Shown here: positions 41,269-53,289 of the stretch, piece after piece | How the letters are laid out: every line of letters begins with the position of its first letter | Position numbering within the stretch: position 1 is the first letter of the stretch | NCBI GenBank assembly: GCA_038503065.1 | Contig: JBCAMK010000011.1 | Location: forward strand, 1,426,001 to 1,490,000 | Direction of reading: 5' to 3' | Length of the DNA stretch: 64,000 nt | DNA from: Paragyromitra xinjiangensis | Taxonomy: Eukaryota; Ascomycota; Pezizomycetes; Pezizales; Discinaceae | Notes under the pieces: generated by a model | Databases searched by the model: none | Told to the model about the DNA's origin: nothing | What the model saw: only the letters and a program-made list of their open reading frames with translations | Made by a program: the position numbers and the translations under genes

Positions 41269-44200
41269 ACACACCACACAAATCACAGGCATAGCCCAAG
41301 TGCAACAACTGAATTGCGCTAAAGGAAAGGCCTCCACTCTCTCAGTACTCCATCATGCGAACATCAACACTCAACTAGCCATACTCGCCTTACAAGACCC
41401 ATGGTCAGAAACCCAAGGCCTACCACCAAACATCACAAACTTTCATCGCTTCTCACCAACGAACCAAAATCCCAAATGCGTCACCTATATAAACGCAAAC
41501 ATAAACCTGAATCCACAAATATCAACTTCCTTCTTCAACAACGCCATTTCAATCATAATCACCACAGCCATAGGTGACATTGAAATTTCAAACATCTACG
41601 CCAACCACACACCCACAACACACACTTACCTCAACATGCACAACTTTCTCCCTATGCACATAATATTAGCAGACACCAACCTACACCACACATGGTGGTA
41701 TGGACTCGAAACAGATACCCACCGCACTTCCATAAACAGAACCAGAACCACAGCCAACCAACTCGTGGACTGGCTAGAAGACCACAGCTACCAACTCATC
41801 AACCACCCAGGAACCTTCACGCACTTCCCTAGAAATGGCAACAAAAATTCCATCATCGATCTTACCTTATTCAAAAACACACAACAATATCTCATAACCT
41901 GGCAATCCGATCAAGGCCTAAGAGATAACTCTGATCACACCCTGATCACAACCACCATCTTTCTCCCGCCAAAACCCACAGCAACACCCAAACGCAACCT
42001 CAGCAAAGCAAACTGGACTCAATTTCACAATATAATAAGACAATCAGCACTCAACAATTCCCAACCCACCAACGCCAATGAAACCACCAAAGAATGCGAA
42101 AAGCTCACCTCCCTCATACAACTAGCCACCATCACGGCCATACCCCTATCGAAACCCAGCCAACATTCCAAAGGCTGGTGGACCAATGAACTCTCCAAAC
42201 TGAAAAGGAAAATAAACACCATCAATCACTTAATCAAACGACCCAATCCACCACAGCACACCAAAAGCCTCCTTAAAAATCTTTGAACGCAATGGAAAAT
42301 CGAAATCAACGAAGCCAAAAAACATTACTGGCATCAACGGCTATCCACCAACGATCCCAAACAAATCTGGCAGGCCATCAAGCAAACCAACGGCCGCAGA
42401 CCTCCCACAACCATACAACCTCTACACAACACACCCAACTTCAAAGCACAATGCAACGCCTTCAAGTCTATGTTCTTCCCACCCATCCTCGCCTCCTACC
42501 AACCACTACCACAAAATTGGCTTCCCCCACCTGCATCAGACCAATCCTCCAATATACCCCATGTCACCCCAGAATTAATTTCCAAATTGCTCGCCAAAAC
42601 CTCCCCCGCATCCGCCCCAGGACACGATGGGATCCTCTACCCTCACATACAACACACTCATCAAGCTGCTCCCCTACTCATTCCCAAAATTTTCACAGCT
42701 GCCCTTCGCTTTGGCGCCTTCCCCGACATATGGAAACAAGCAATCGTCACACCCATACCCAAGTCAGGCAATGACAACTATTCCAAACCCAATGCCTATC
42801 ACCCCATTTCACTATTATCATGCCTGGGCAAACTTCTAGAACGCATTATCACTAAACAACTAGAAGTCGCCGCAATAAATTCAGGTGCAATAAACCACCA
42901 ACACACAGGTGGGCGCACGGGAATTTCGGCAATAGATGCTCTACAACAAATCATCACACCATCCCAATCCTGGCTTGACATTCCTGCTACAACAGGACAC
43001 CAAAAACAATTACGGCCCTCCATCCTCACCACAGACATTAAAGGAGCTTTCAACTGCGTCATCCATCAACAAATGACAGCGATCTTCCTCCACTTCAAAT
43101 TCCCCACATACCTAATACAATGGTACCAGAGCTTCACTACCAATCGAACAATAGCTTTCCGCTTCAATAACACCACAAGTCCAACACTACCCTTCAACAG
43201 TGGACTCCCTCAAGGATCCGCTGTTTCATCCATCGCTTTCACCATATACAGCGCCGCACTAGACATCGAACCATCACCCTCTAATCTCACCTATTCCAAC
43301 ACTTACATTGATGACAATGCCATGCTACAAGCAAGCTTTTCACAAAAATTTGCCACCAAAACACTGCAACAACGCCTCAACCTCAAGATCGAAAGAGGCT
43401 CACACCTCAATATCCTTTTTTCCCCACCAAAAACGGAACTCATGCACTTAAGACTCAATTCCAGAATCAAAGACCCCATCCCCACCTCCATCACACTCTA
43501 CAATCAAAATATCCTACCCACCGAACAAAACCGCATGCTAGGTCTCATAATCGATCGAAGATTAACCTTTCATCAACACACACATCATATCGTCGCCTCC
43601 CTACTTAAAACCAAAGGAGTCATTTATCCTCTTCTCAAATCCATACACCTCACCCCCGCCACAATACACCACATCCTACAAATAGTCCATATCCCCAAAA
43701 TGCTATGGGGCTCCCCCATATGGTGGACAGGCGCACCCACCATAATAGATAACATCCAACCAGCATATCACAGCCTTGCCCGTCTCATCACAGGCCTTCC
43801 CAGATATACCAAGATAACCCACTCATTACGCGAAGCCGCCCTACCACCGCTCAATCTACTGCTAGATTACCATTCACAAAAATACGGCAAACGCATCTTA
43901 AAAAATAACGCGTATAATCCAGCCTTCCTCCCGCTACTCAAGCTTCTTCCACAAACAACAGAATACAAAGGAACAGGACTCAAAAGAATAGCCTCCCTGC
44001 TTCAACCCCTCATCAATAACCTACCCCTCGAAAGACTTGAATTTCCCTTTCATTCTCCATTCCTTACACCAAGTTCCTTACAATTTTCCAAATTTTCCAA
44101 ACAACGAACAGCCACGCAACACATAAACTGGACAGGCACATTAGAAAACGCCTGGCTTCTCTATACAGATGGCTCCCTCAACGACAATGGACACACATCC

Positions 44201-44415
44201 TCTGGTGCATATATCGCCCATATACGCTATGGCATCACCACACAAACATACACACACTCCTGCGCCCTCGGACATCACGCTGAGAACGAAGACGCCGAAA
44301 TCCATGCTATTCAAGAAGCCTTAGCTCTCTTGCTCCAACACATCATTCACCCTATCCCCATATACATATGCGTTGACAACCAAAATGCCCTAAAGTCGCT
44401 TGCAGGAGGACCCAG

Positions 44416-46398
44416 CATCAGCAAAAAAACGGATTGTCGCCCGGTCTGCCCAATGCCTCAGGCGGCCCATGCGGTCGGGGCGGAATATAGCCCTTCCCGA
44501 GGTTGTGAATTTTGCGCTTTGCGTCTGGGCGACAACCTACCAGAGGTCGGTCATTCTCCAGCATAGGGTGCACTGAGCTTCAGGAGGCTATCTTCCAGGC
44601 GACAATGGGGGGTTGATGGGCGTCTGGAAGACAGCTGGAGGAGAGCAGTGCGCCCACAGAATCACATTTTCAGCAGGTCGCCCTGTGGTCTAGTTTGGAG
44701 GCTTTTGCCCATATGCTTGTTTACAATCGTTCTATTATTTCTATGGATATATAAAGTTCTATATGTACATGTATCTGTTCTTCGTACTCTACGGGTAGGG
44801 AGGGGTTGAGCAGCGAATCGACCATATGGCGCAGGCAGCAGAGGCTCAGGCAGCGAATTGACCATATGGCGGAGGCAGCGGAGGCTGCTGCAGCGAATTG
44901 ACCATGTGGCGGAGGCGGCGGAAGCTCAGGCTGCGAATTGACCATATGGCGCAGGCAGCGGAAGCTCAGGCAGTGAATTGACCATGTGGCGGAGGCAGCG
45001 GAGGCAGCAGCAGCAAATCGACCATATGGGGCAGGCAGCGGATCGACGACCTCCAGGAGGCGGCGGAGGCTCAGTCAGCGGAGGCACCAGAGGCTCAGGC
45101 AGCGAATTGACCATATGGCGCAGGCAGTGGAGGCTGCTGCAGCGAATTGACCATGTGGCGGAGGCAGCGGAAGCTCAGGCAGTGAATTGACCATATGGCG
45201 CAGGCAGCGGAGGCAGCAGCAGCAAATCGACCAATTGGCGGAGGCGGTGGAAGCTCAGGCAGCGGATCGACCATATGGCGCAGGCAGCGGAGGCAGCAGC
45301 AGCAAATCGACCAATTGGCGGAGGCAGAGGAAGCTCAGGCAGCGGATCGACGACCTCCAGGAGGCAGCAGAAGCTCAGGCAGCGGATTGACGACCTCCAG
45401 GAGGCGGCGGAAGCTCAGGAAGCAGAGGCAGCAGCAGCAAATCGACCAATTGGCGGAGGCGGCGGAAGCTCAGGCAGCGAATTGACCATGTGGCGGAGGC
45501 AGCGGAAGCTCAAGCAGCAAATCGACCAATTGGCGGAAGCGGAGGAAGCTCAGGCAGCGAATCGACCAATTGGCGGAGGCGGAGGAGGAGGAAGCTCAAG
45601 CAGCGGATCGACCATGTGGCGCAGGCAGCGGAAGCCCAGGCAGCGAATTGACCATTTGGCGGAGGCGGAGGAAGCTCAGGCAGCGGATCGACCATATGGC
45701 GCAGGCAGCGGATCGACGACCTCCAGGAGGCAGTGGAAGCTCAGGAAGCTCCTGAGCTCGCTTAGGCGGAAGCAGCGAAGCAGGCAGCCAGCGGAGGCAG
45801 AGGAAGCTGAAGCTGCGGATCGAAGCGAGTCTAGGAGGCATATCAGCGGGAGTCAAATAAACGGAATCAAGACGTTACCTAGGAGGTTCTTTGCAAGCAG
45901 AGCTCGTTGCTTCGATCCTAAATGTCACGATGTCAGCGGTACAGCGAGGTTGTGGATGGGTGGGAGGGAATAGGGGGAAGCAATAGTAGGAAGGACGGGA
46001 GAGGTGGAGATTGGTGTCTTATTAGGCGTTGCTTTGGCGACGGCATGGCGACTACTCAGCGATGACTAAGCGACCTGGAGATTTTTGAAAATCGCGAAGT
46101 GCCTGGTGGGAGTCGAGGTGAATTTTGCTAAGTCCCGAATTTCTAGGGACTTGGAGAAAAAAAAAAATCCATCGGGCAGTCGGCTGGATTCTGCTAAGTG
46201 CCGGCGCCCGGACACGGGTGGCTGCGGACGAGCGCCAGGAGGCCGGAGCACTGCGCGGCCTGCAAAGCCTGCGCTTGGGCGCAGCCAGCACCCGGACCAG
46301 CTTGCCTGGGCAGGCAGGAAGACCACAAACGCAGCAGGCGGAATATGGCCTTCCAGAAGACAAGCACGTGTCCGGGCGACAATTTTTTTTTGCTGATG
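44416..46398. mobile_element. Element D: 2-kb non-autonomous DNA transposon in LINE epsilon
   Basis: Ends CATCAGCAAAAAAAC and TTTTTTTTTGCTGATG. Comparison with delta (GGAGGACCCACACAC) and zeta (GGAGGACCCACACAT) shows a CA target duplication, with one extra G before the left end. The order is a CGGATTGTCGCCCGGTCTGCC terminal block, a CTGTGGGCGCACTGCTCTCC-like block, the minisatellite, a GTCAAATAAACGGAATCAAG block and AGATTTTTGAAAATCGCG. It ends with a GC-rich terminal block. It is the best-preserved A-D family member here. No transposase gene. Confidence 0.93.
44810..45760 (+). repeat. 40-bp minisatellite of element D
   Basis: About 23 units of roughly 40 bp: CAGCGAATTGACCATATGGC followed by GGAGGCAGCGGAAGCTCAGG variants. 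Some units carry GACGACCTCCAGGAGGC or GACCAATTGGCGG in place of the CATATGG core. The variable cores recur in a patchy order, as expected from unequal exchange between units. Confidence 0.9.
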
Positions 46399-46939
46399 CA
46401 CACATAACAAGGAATACTTGTGGCACGCACTCAACGCATGCAATTCACTCCAAAACATAGGATGCTCCATCAGTGGCATATGGACTCCCTCCCACACACA
46501 AATCTCTGGCAATGAAAAAGCCGATCAACTGGCCACATTCGCCCACAACAAACCTCTCTGCCCATGGCATCGCCTTACCCTCGGACATCTTTCACTCCTA
46601 CCTAAAAAACATTTACTCAAATCATGGGCCTCCAATACTTCAGAGCCCATTGCACTCCACATCGCGCAACACCTCACATCACTATCACGCAAACGGTTTT
46701 CTAAACTTGTAAAAATACGCAATCAAGCGCATTTTATCGATCCCACCGGATTCACCGATTCACTCATATGCACATGCGGCGAACAAGATGGTTCCTATCA
46801 TCGCATCATGTCCTGCAAATTCAGAAATAAAGAACGACAAGATTTCTTTAAAAATTCAGAACTAGATAGGAATATTTTCTTTTCGTCTAAGTTAAATTTT
46901 TCCGAGTTTTTTTCTTCTATGAACCTATTAGGGTTATAA

Positions 46940-47141
46940 AAATTTCTGTTGCGAATAAGTAGGGGGATGATCGTTTTGGTTTTCTTTCTAGTTAAAAATT
47001 TTCCTTTTGTTCTTTTATTTTTTTATTATTATTAGGAATTGGTTCGAAAACGGGGAGGAATTATTTGTAGATGGCGGCGGATGAGGCGATATACTTTAGT
47101 ATTAGGGCCGTAGAATTAAAACACTAAACACTAAACACTAG
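46940..47141 (+). other. LINE epsilon 3'UTR and tail
   Basis: T-rich 3'UTR, GATGAGGCGATATACTTTAG...GGGCCGTAGAATT, then AAAACACTAAACACTAAACA. The next copy begins at CACTAGAGGCAG. Confidence 0.85.
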
Positions 47142-47481
47142 AGGCAGTATATAACACGCGACCGCCCACCTCGCTTCTACTCTTCCTCCATCATCTCCGA
47201 CCGCAAACTGTACACCACAAACCACCTCCCTCAGAATCACACGATACCAAAAGTCTCTATCTCTTTGGCTTCGTTTATCATTACACCCCACTCCGCTTCT
47301 GGGAACTCATCACTCCCATCGCTCCCCCATCAACCTGGCTCCCAATACTCCTCCCAGAGTATCGCCATCACCACCCGCAACTCCTGTCCGACTTGTTCGG
47401 GCACCCATCACACCCACACCTCTAGCTGGGCGCAAACGCACGTCCAGCCACCTCTCCCCCCACCTATCCCGAACCTCCAAC

Positions 47482-48921
47482 ATGTCTGCACCCGAAGGCA
47501 GTACTGCCCTCTCCGCTTTCGATCCTACAGACCTCCCAATGGAGGACAAACCCGCCTCCAACCACAGCAACTCCTCCAGTGAACATGATGACGATGAAAG
47601 CATCGGAGGTCAGAACTTCAACTCCAATCTCAACTTCACCCAAATCCCCGCCGAAGACATGGCAAACCTAACCAATGCTACATCCACCAACTATCTTGCT
47701 TGGTTCATCCAGAGCCAATTCAACTCGATGAAGGACGAATTCGAGAGGCAAATGGATACCCTCCTCGCCCAAATCAAATTTAACAACATACAAAACACCA
47801 ATACCACCTCCAAACTCGCGGAAATCAAAGCACAAAACCTCTCCCTACAAAACACCGTCCGCTCCCTAGACGCCAGACTCCTACACCTTCAAACCAACCA
47901 AAGCCAAAACACCAACACCCACACCCCCGCCGCAAATAGCAAACTTCCCATCACCAACACCAGCAAACCCTCTCACCTCACCAACAAACCACAAGAAACC
48001 TATGCCAGCAAAGCTACAACAGCACCTGGTGAAAATAATTTCACCTCCGTCACCCACCGCAAAGCCCCAAAGATTCAGCCACTCTACAAGCCCAACTTCA
48101 CCACCAACAAGAGAGAAATAATACTCGAACTCACCGAACCCCTTCCCACCTCAGCCACTCCTGATTCCATACTCAACGCCATCAACAACCGCCTAGGAGC
48201 TGTTAACACATGCATACTAGCCGTCCACAAAACCAACAACAACAACCTCATCCTCACCACCAAACCCAACGAAGCTGCCGACAAATTCATTGAACAATAC
48301 GAACATGAAATCACCTCAACATGCAACCTCCTCAAAATTCCAATCACCAATATCAGAGTAGACAGCAGATGGTCCAAATTCATCATCGATGCTGTCCCCC
48401 TTAACTTCAACCTCGAACCTGTCACACCCACCACCATCACCCATGCCCTTCAAGCTGCCCTACCTGACGTTCAACTGGCCCAAGCCCCAAGATGGCTCTC
48501 CACAGAAGAAAAACGCGCTGGCAAAAAAGCCTCCTCCATTGTCATCGCTCTGCCCGCCAAACACACCCTCAAGACTCTAGGCTTCACATATCTCAACATT
48601 CTCAACGCCACATGCAAAATCCGCGAATATCATCCCATCAACCCAACCACCCAATGCCGAAATTGTCAAAAATTAGGACATCACGACGCCACCTGCAAAC
48701 AAGAAGTCACCTGCGCCATTTGCGCACTCGCCCACCATACCAAAGATCACAAATGCGATCAAATTACATGCAAAGGAGGAGCCAGATGCACACACATGCC
48801 ACTCAGATGCGCCTACTACAACACCAACCAGCACACCGCTATTGATTGCCCCGAAAAACTAAAAACCAGAGCACTCTATCTTGCTCAACGCGCACAAAAA
48901 ATCAACAACCATAATGATTAA
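47482..48921 (+). CDS. LINE zeta ORF1 (gag-like), open, damaged knuckle
   Basis: 479 aa from MSAPEGSTALSAFDPTD. It keeps the domain order of delta, with two extra linker residues (QNTNTHTPAAN). The first knuckle QCRNCQKLGHHDATC is intact. The last reads CAYYNTNQHTAIDC, where Cys to Tyr removes a CCHC ligand. It ends NNHND in the same ATGATTAA overlap with ORF2. Confidence 0.87.
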   Translation: MSAPEGSTALSAFDPTDLPMEDKPASNHSNSSSEHDDDESIGGQNFNSNLNFTQIPAEDMANLTNATSTNYLAWFIQSQFNSMKDEFERQMDTLLAQIKFNNIQNTNTTSKLAEIKAQNLSLQNTVRSLDARLLHLQTNQSQNTNTHTPAANSKLPITNTSKPSHLTNKPQETYASKATTAPGENNFTSVTHRKAPKIQPLYKPNFTTNKREIILELTEPLPTSATPDSILNAINNRLGAVNTCILAVHKTNNNNLILTTKPNEAADKFIEQYEHEITSTCNLLKIPITNIRVDSRWSKFIIDAVPLNFNLEPVTPTTITHALQAALPDVQLAQAPRWLSTEEKRAGKKASSIVIALPAKHTLKTLGFTYLNILNATCKIREYHPINPTTQCRNCQKLGHHDATCKQEVTCAICALAHHTKDHKCDQITCKGGARCTHMPLRCAYYNTNQHTAIDCPEKLKTRALYLAQRAQKINNHND

Positions 48922-49940
48922 ACACACAACACAAACCACAGGCATAGCCAAAGTGCAACAACTGAATTGCGCTAAAGGAAAGGCCTCCACTCTCTCAGTA
49001 CTTCATCATGCAAACATTAACACCTAACTTGCTGTACTCGCACTACAGGACCCATGGTCAGAAACTCAGGGCCTACCTCCAAACATCACAAACTTCCACC
49101 GCTTTTCACCAACAAACCAAAATCCCAAATGCGTCACCTACATTAACGCAAACATGAATCTAAACCCACGAATTTCAACCTCCTTCTTCAACAATGCTAT
49201 ATCAATTATAATCACAACAGCATTAGGCGACATCGAAATCTCCAACATATACGCCAACCACACACCAACAACACACAACTATCTCAACATGCACAACTTC
49301 CTTCCCATGCACATAATAGTAGCAGACACCAACCTACACCACACATGGTGGTACGGCTCTGAAACCGACACCTATCACACCTCCATCAATAAAACCAGAC
49401 TAATAGCCAACCAACTCGTCGACTGGCTAGAAGATCACAATTACCAACTAATCAATCACCCAGGAACATTCACACACTTCCCTCGAAATGGCAATAAAAA
49501 ATCCATTATCGATCTCACCTTATTCAGAAACATACAGCAATACCTCATAACCTAGCAATCCGATCAAGAACTTAGGGACAACTCCGATCACTCCCTAATC
49601 ACAACCACTATATTCCTTCCACCGAAACCCACCGCCACACCCAAACGCAACCTTAGCAAAGCCAACTGGACTCAATTCCACGACATCATCAAACAATCAG
49701 CACTCAACAATTCTCAACCGACCAATGCCGATGAAACCACCAAAGAATGTGAACAGCTCACCTCTCTCATACAACTCGCCACCATTATGGCCATACCCCT
49801 ATCAAAGCCCAGCCAACATTCCAAAGGCTGGTGGACCAACGAACTTTCCAAACTTAAGAGGAAAATAAACACCATCAACCACCTCTCCAAATCATCCAAC
49901 CCACCACAACACGCCAAAAGCCTACTCAAAAAACTCCGAA

Positions 49941-50640
49941 CATCAGCAAAAATAATTATTTCCTCCCTCAGCTCCAGGAGGCTCGGGAGGCTCGGGAGGC
50001 GCTGGAGACTCCTGGAAAAAATGTGCCTACCTGGAGGAGCGAACGATACTCCACATCCTCGTGGAGACCCTGGGAGTCGTCCGCACCTGCTCCCCGAGTC
50101 TCCACGGAGATGCTTAGGCTCCTCCAGGTGTCTCCATAATGGGCAAGTATTAGTCAATATCCTGTGGAGAATCGTCGCATGGCTGCTTCCTTCATGGAGT
50201 ACACGATATTGAGCTTCCTCCCAGGGAGAGCAGCAGCACGACTACGTCCTCCCTGAAGCATACGAACGTTTAGTGTTCTCCTGGGGAGCGCAGAGGCATG
50301 ACTACTTCCTCCGAAGGATACGCGATATCGTGCTTCCTCCCATGGAGCAAGCGTTCTTTACTTTACAACTCCATACCATTGCATTTATACCTCCCGGAGA
50401 TATCCTGAATCGTCTCGGAGGTCCTTTGAATCCTCCTGAGCTCTCCATAATCGCTATGGCATCCCACATCCTCGCTCAGGAGGTCCTTGCTTCAAATCAC
50501 ACTTAAAGCCATTCACATGATATCACTCGGACCTGAGGAATTGAGTGCAGAAGAATTGAAATTACTATTATAGCGAGAATCCTCCAAAATGATATAGATA
50601 ATCCTTCGCATATCGAGACCAATCAACAGACGGATTAAAC
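49941..50640. other. P1 left subterminal region, no gene
   Basis: Dense in CTCCAGGAGG, CGGGAGG and TCCTCCCATGGAG motifs. From about 50150 to 50360, units of roughly 65 bp recur: a CGATAT(T/C)G(A/T)GCTTCCTCCC core, then GGAGAGCAG or GGAGCGCAG, then GACTAC(G/T)TCCTCC. P2 has the same array at 63020-63300. These are candidate transposase-binding sites. Confidence 0.7.
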
Positions 50641-50655
50641 AGCAAACAAATCGAA

Positions 50656-50930
50656 AGATGAGGCGTATCCTCCACAGCGCAATCTAAAAAACGAACTAAG
50701 GAAAAGATGCAGTGTATCCTCCACTGACCCCGAGACTAACCAAAAGACAGACAAAAACAAACGAAAAGAAAGATGCAGCGTATCCTCCACAGACCTCAAG
50801 ACCAACCAAAAGACAGACAGAAACAAACAAAAGGAAAGATGCAGCGTATCCTCTACGGCCCCCCAAAGCTAACCATAAGACAGACAAAAACAAACGAAAG
50901 ATACAGTGTATCCTCCATGGCTCCAAACAT
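50656..50930 (+). repeat. P1 tandem repeat, about 66-bp units
   Basis: Five units start GATG(C/A)(A/G)G(T/C)G or GATACAGTG and contain GTATCCTCCAC at 50657, 50706, 50772, 50838 and 50900. The rest of each unit reads ACTAACCAAAAGACAGACAA. It lies just downstream of the DUF6532-like gene stop. Confidence 0.88.
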
Positions 50931-50934
50931 CCCT

Positions 50935-52857
50935 TCAAAGATCCTCAGCCTCCCTCTCCTGCTCGAAGCTTGCAACAGCCCCAGCAAGGTCGACCTGCAT
51001 ATCATCAGTAGTTGGAGGAGGTGTATCGACCTCAGTTTCGATCTCGCTCTCGTTTTCTCGCTCTAGGAAAAGGGTAGGAATATTGACAGGTCCTGGTGCC
51101 TGCTCCTGATCCTCAGGATGAGGAGACTCCGAACCCTTTCGCCTAGCTTTGCTGCGAGTATCCTGATAACCTCCCTTCTCAAGGTCCCGTTTCCCCTTGC
51201 GATTCCGTAACTCACCCATATGATCGTCGTCGTCGTCATCGCTCCAAGGATCAGCTGACTCTTCCACAGGCCTCCTAGTCACCTTGGAAACCTTTCTCTC
51301 TACTTCATGCCGAATTGCACTGAGAATTTCCCCTTCCCATTCAGGAGCTCTGAGTGCTATGGCATTCCACGTCCTGCAGTGCCTGTGCCAGACCGCTATA
51401 AAGGATGTCAGTCTTCCTAGGAGAGATATAGTAGGATCCGGGGAGGGGGGAGTGGTACGATGACAGGTATCCCGAGTGAAGTCCACAGGCTCCACATACA
51501 TGCCAGTCCTCCAGGCCTTTAGCCCATACTGAAGCGCTGCTGTGATAAAACAAATGAACTCCTTATTGATCAAGGAGCTAAACGCGGCATCGGAGCGTCC
51601 CCTCATCCTTCTCCCTTTATAGTACCGGAGGAAGATGAGCTCAGCAATCGCATCATTGAGAAAGCGATTCTTATAATCCTAGTAGGATGGTCAGCTTCCT
51701 ACTCCTATTGCTCCCGAATTCGACATACCGCCATGGTAGATTCAAGGCACATAAACCTATCCTTGACTAGCAAATACTCCACCTTGTTTCGGATACTCTC
51801 AGGATTTTGCTCATCCAACTCATAGAGCTGGACAATGCTCGCCTTGGCTGCGCCAACGAGGTGAGAGCGCACCCGGCAGTGCTGTTGGCTAATCTATATC
51901 TCGTGTGAGGATATGCAGTATCCTTAAAGGAAGGGGTAATTACCTGGACGTGGTTTTCTTGGTCAGTTCCAAGCTCTCCAAGGCAAGCAATTCGGACAAG
52001 CTGTAGGTGGTCTGTGGATTGGGAATGAATACCTGACGAGTACAAGCTGCCTCCAGAGGAGCCTGACGCTCCATATCCTCCGAAGCCTTTGCCCAAGCAG
52101 CACGTATCCACCTGAGCAATGTGTCGGGGGATGGCAGGGGCTCACAAAATAGGGTCTTCTGGAAAATATTCTCCTGGCATGCATGGACCAAGGCGCGGAT
52201 AGGGTCCCCCAGCAGATATATGCTTCTGCTACTCCTTCTATGGAGGTCTCCCCCGAGACGACTCTCTGTATCGTCCATGGGAGATACAGACCTTCCACTG
52301 CTACGACTCTCACCAGATAGACGATTAGGGGAGTTGGCAGGAGTTGCCGGAGGGCGCCCTGGCCTAGCTCGCCGAGCTGGTGTTTGCTCTAGAGATTCAG
52401 GAACACGCTATTTTGCAGTTAGAAAGTACTGAATATTTTAGGATTCTCAATACCTGACGATTCTCAGTATCCCTAGGGTTCCTACCAAGTGAGCTCGCCC
52501 TCGATAGCTGGCATTACGGGCCATTTCTGCTGCTGCTGCCTGTATCTTCGTCTGCGATTTTCTAGTCCGGTTCTGACTTGGAGGGGGAGCTTGCTCATCC
52601 TCATAGAAGTCCTCATCTGCCGAATCTCCTTCATCTACTTCCTCCTCTGCCTCCTCCTCTACCTCCTCCTCCAATTCCTCTCCTTCCTGCGATGCTGGTC
52701 CTCTTTCTCTTTCTTTGCCACGTCGGGTATAATTAAGAGGCTCAGCTTCCGGATCAGCGATACGCCTTCTCCTTCCTTCGGAGGGTCCAGGTGCGTGGCG
52801 AGAGGGAGGTGGCATTCGTTTAGCTGCTTCATGGCTTCTCTTGCTGATGCCTGCCAT
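50935..52857 (-). CDS. P1 DUF6532-like protein, four exons, intact
   Basis: Exons 52857-52486, 52407-51944, 51888-51729 and 51678-50935. Introns are 56, 50 and 78 nt with GT-AG ends, and phases match throughout (579 aa). The N-terminus is basic then very acidic (a run of EEE.VEEEAEEEVDEGD). The middle is Arg/Pro/Ser-rich. The helical domain runs from PIRALVHACQENIFQKTLF through HLVGAAKASIVQLYELDEQ and NRFLNDAIAELIFLRYYKGR to KEFICFITAALQYGLKAW. The C-terminus is charged (DPWSDDDDDDHMGE, a KRDLEKGG linker, IETEVDTPPP). The domain parallels the 9740-11736 gene. Function is unknown; position in P1 suggests a transposon accessory, perhaps DNA-binding, role. Confidence 0.82.
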
Positions 52858-53289
52858 CCTTCAATGGATAATGGATGATTTGGAAGGATAATAGAAGGCG
52901 ATATAGTATTGTATGAGAGAGAATAGCGTATGGAGGAGAATAGCGTATGGAGGAGAGAGAGAATCCTGAGGAGAACCTCTGGGGGTGACGATTATAAGGA
53001 GTGTGGTCTATCCTCTAAGACATATTTGAATTAACTCTAGTCCTAATATAATACTACTGACGCAGCGCTTCGACCCCCCCCCAAAATAAACAAAATACAC
53101 GTATAGCAAATATCAAAGGATGTCCTGCATCCTCACGGTAATCCCCATAAAGCTCCCCTAATCCCAATCCTAATCCTTATACCCGATACCCCTAATCCCA
53201 ATATCCCTAATCCCACCCTTCCGACCTGTTTAATATTATAAGCATTCGCTGATCTAGTGATAGCAGTCAGAAGGGAGTATACCAATCGT
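52858..53289. other. P1 intergenic region
   Basis: Lies between the 3' end of the unknown gene and the start of the DUF6532-like gene, so it should hold the latter's promoter. It has AGCGTATGGAGGAGA duplications (52925-52960), a CCCCCCCC run at 53077 and repeated CCTAATCCCAAT (53155-53215). No gene seen. Confidence 0.5.

Larger units (their letters stand above)
41261..46939 (+). pseudogene. LINE epsilon ORF2, one nonsense codon and element D
   Basis: MIKHTTQITGIAQVQQ start. The endonuclease (ALQDPW, ADTNLHHTWWYG, NSDHTLI) runs to a TGA at 42284-42286, where delta has CGA (a C to T change). The same frame then continues through the RT (TTDIKGAFNCVIH with Glu to Lys, GLPQGSAVSS, YIDDNAML) and the RNase H start YTDGS. 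It is cut at 44415 by element D after CVDNQNALKSLAGGP. The remainder from 46399 has WTPSHTQISGNEKADQ and CTCGEQDGSYHRIMSC to the stop at 46939. Confidence 0.92.
39497..47141 (+). mobile_element. LINE epsilon: full-length copy split by element D
   Basis: Same subfamily as delta, about 5.7 kb without D. The 5' end has one monomer-derived leader with no extra monomer. It is joined without a gap to the tail of delta and, at its own tail (AAAACACTAAACACTAAACACT), to zeta. ORF1 is open and ORF2 has one nonsense codon plus the D insertion. Confidence 0.93.
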
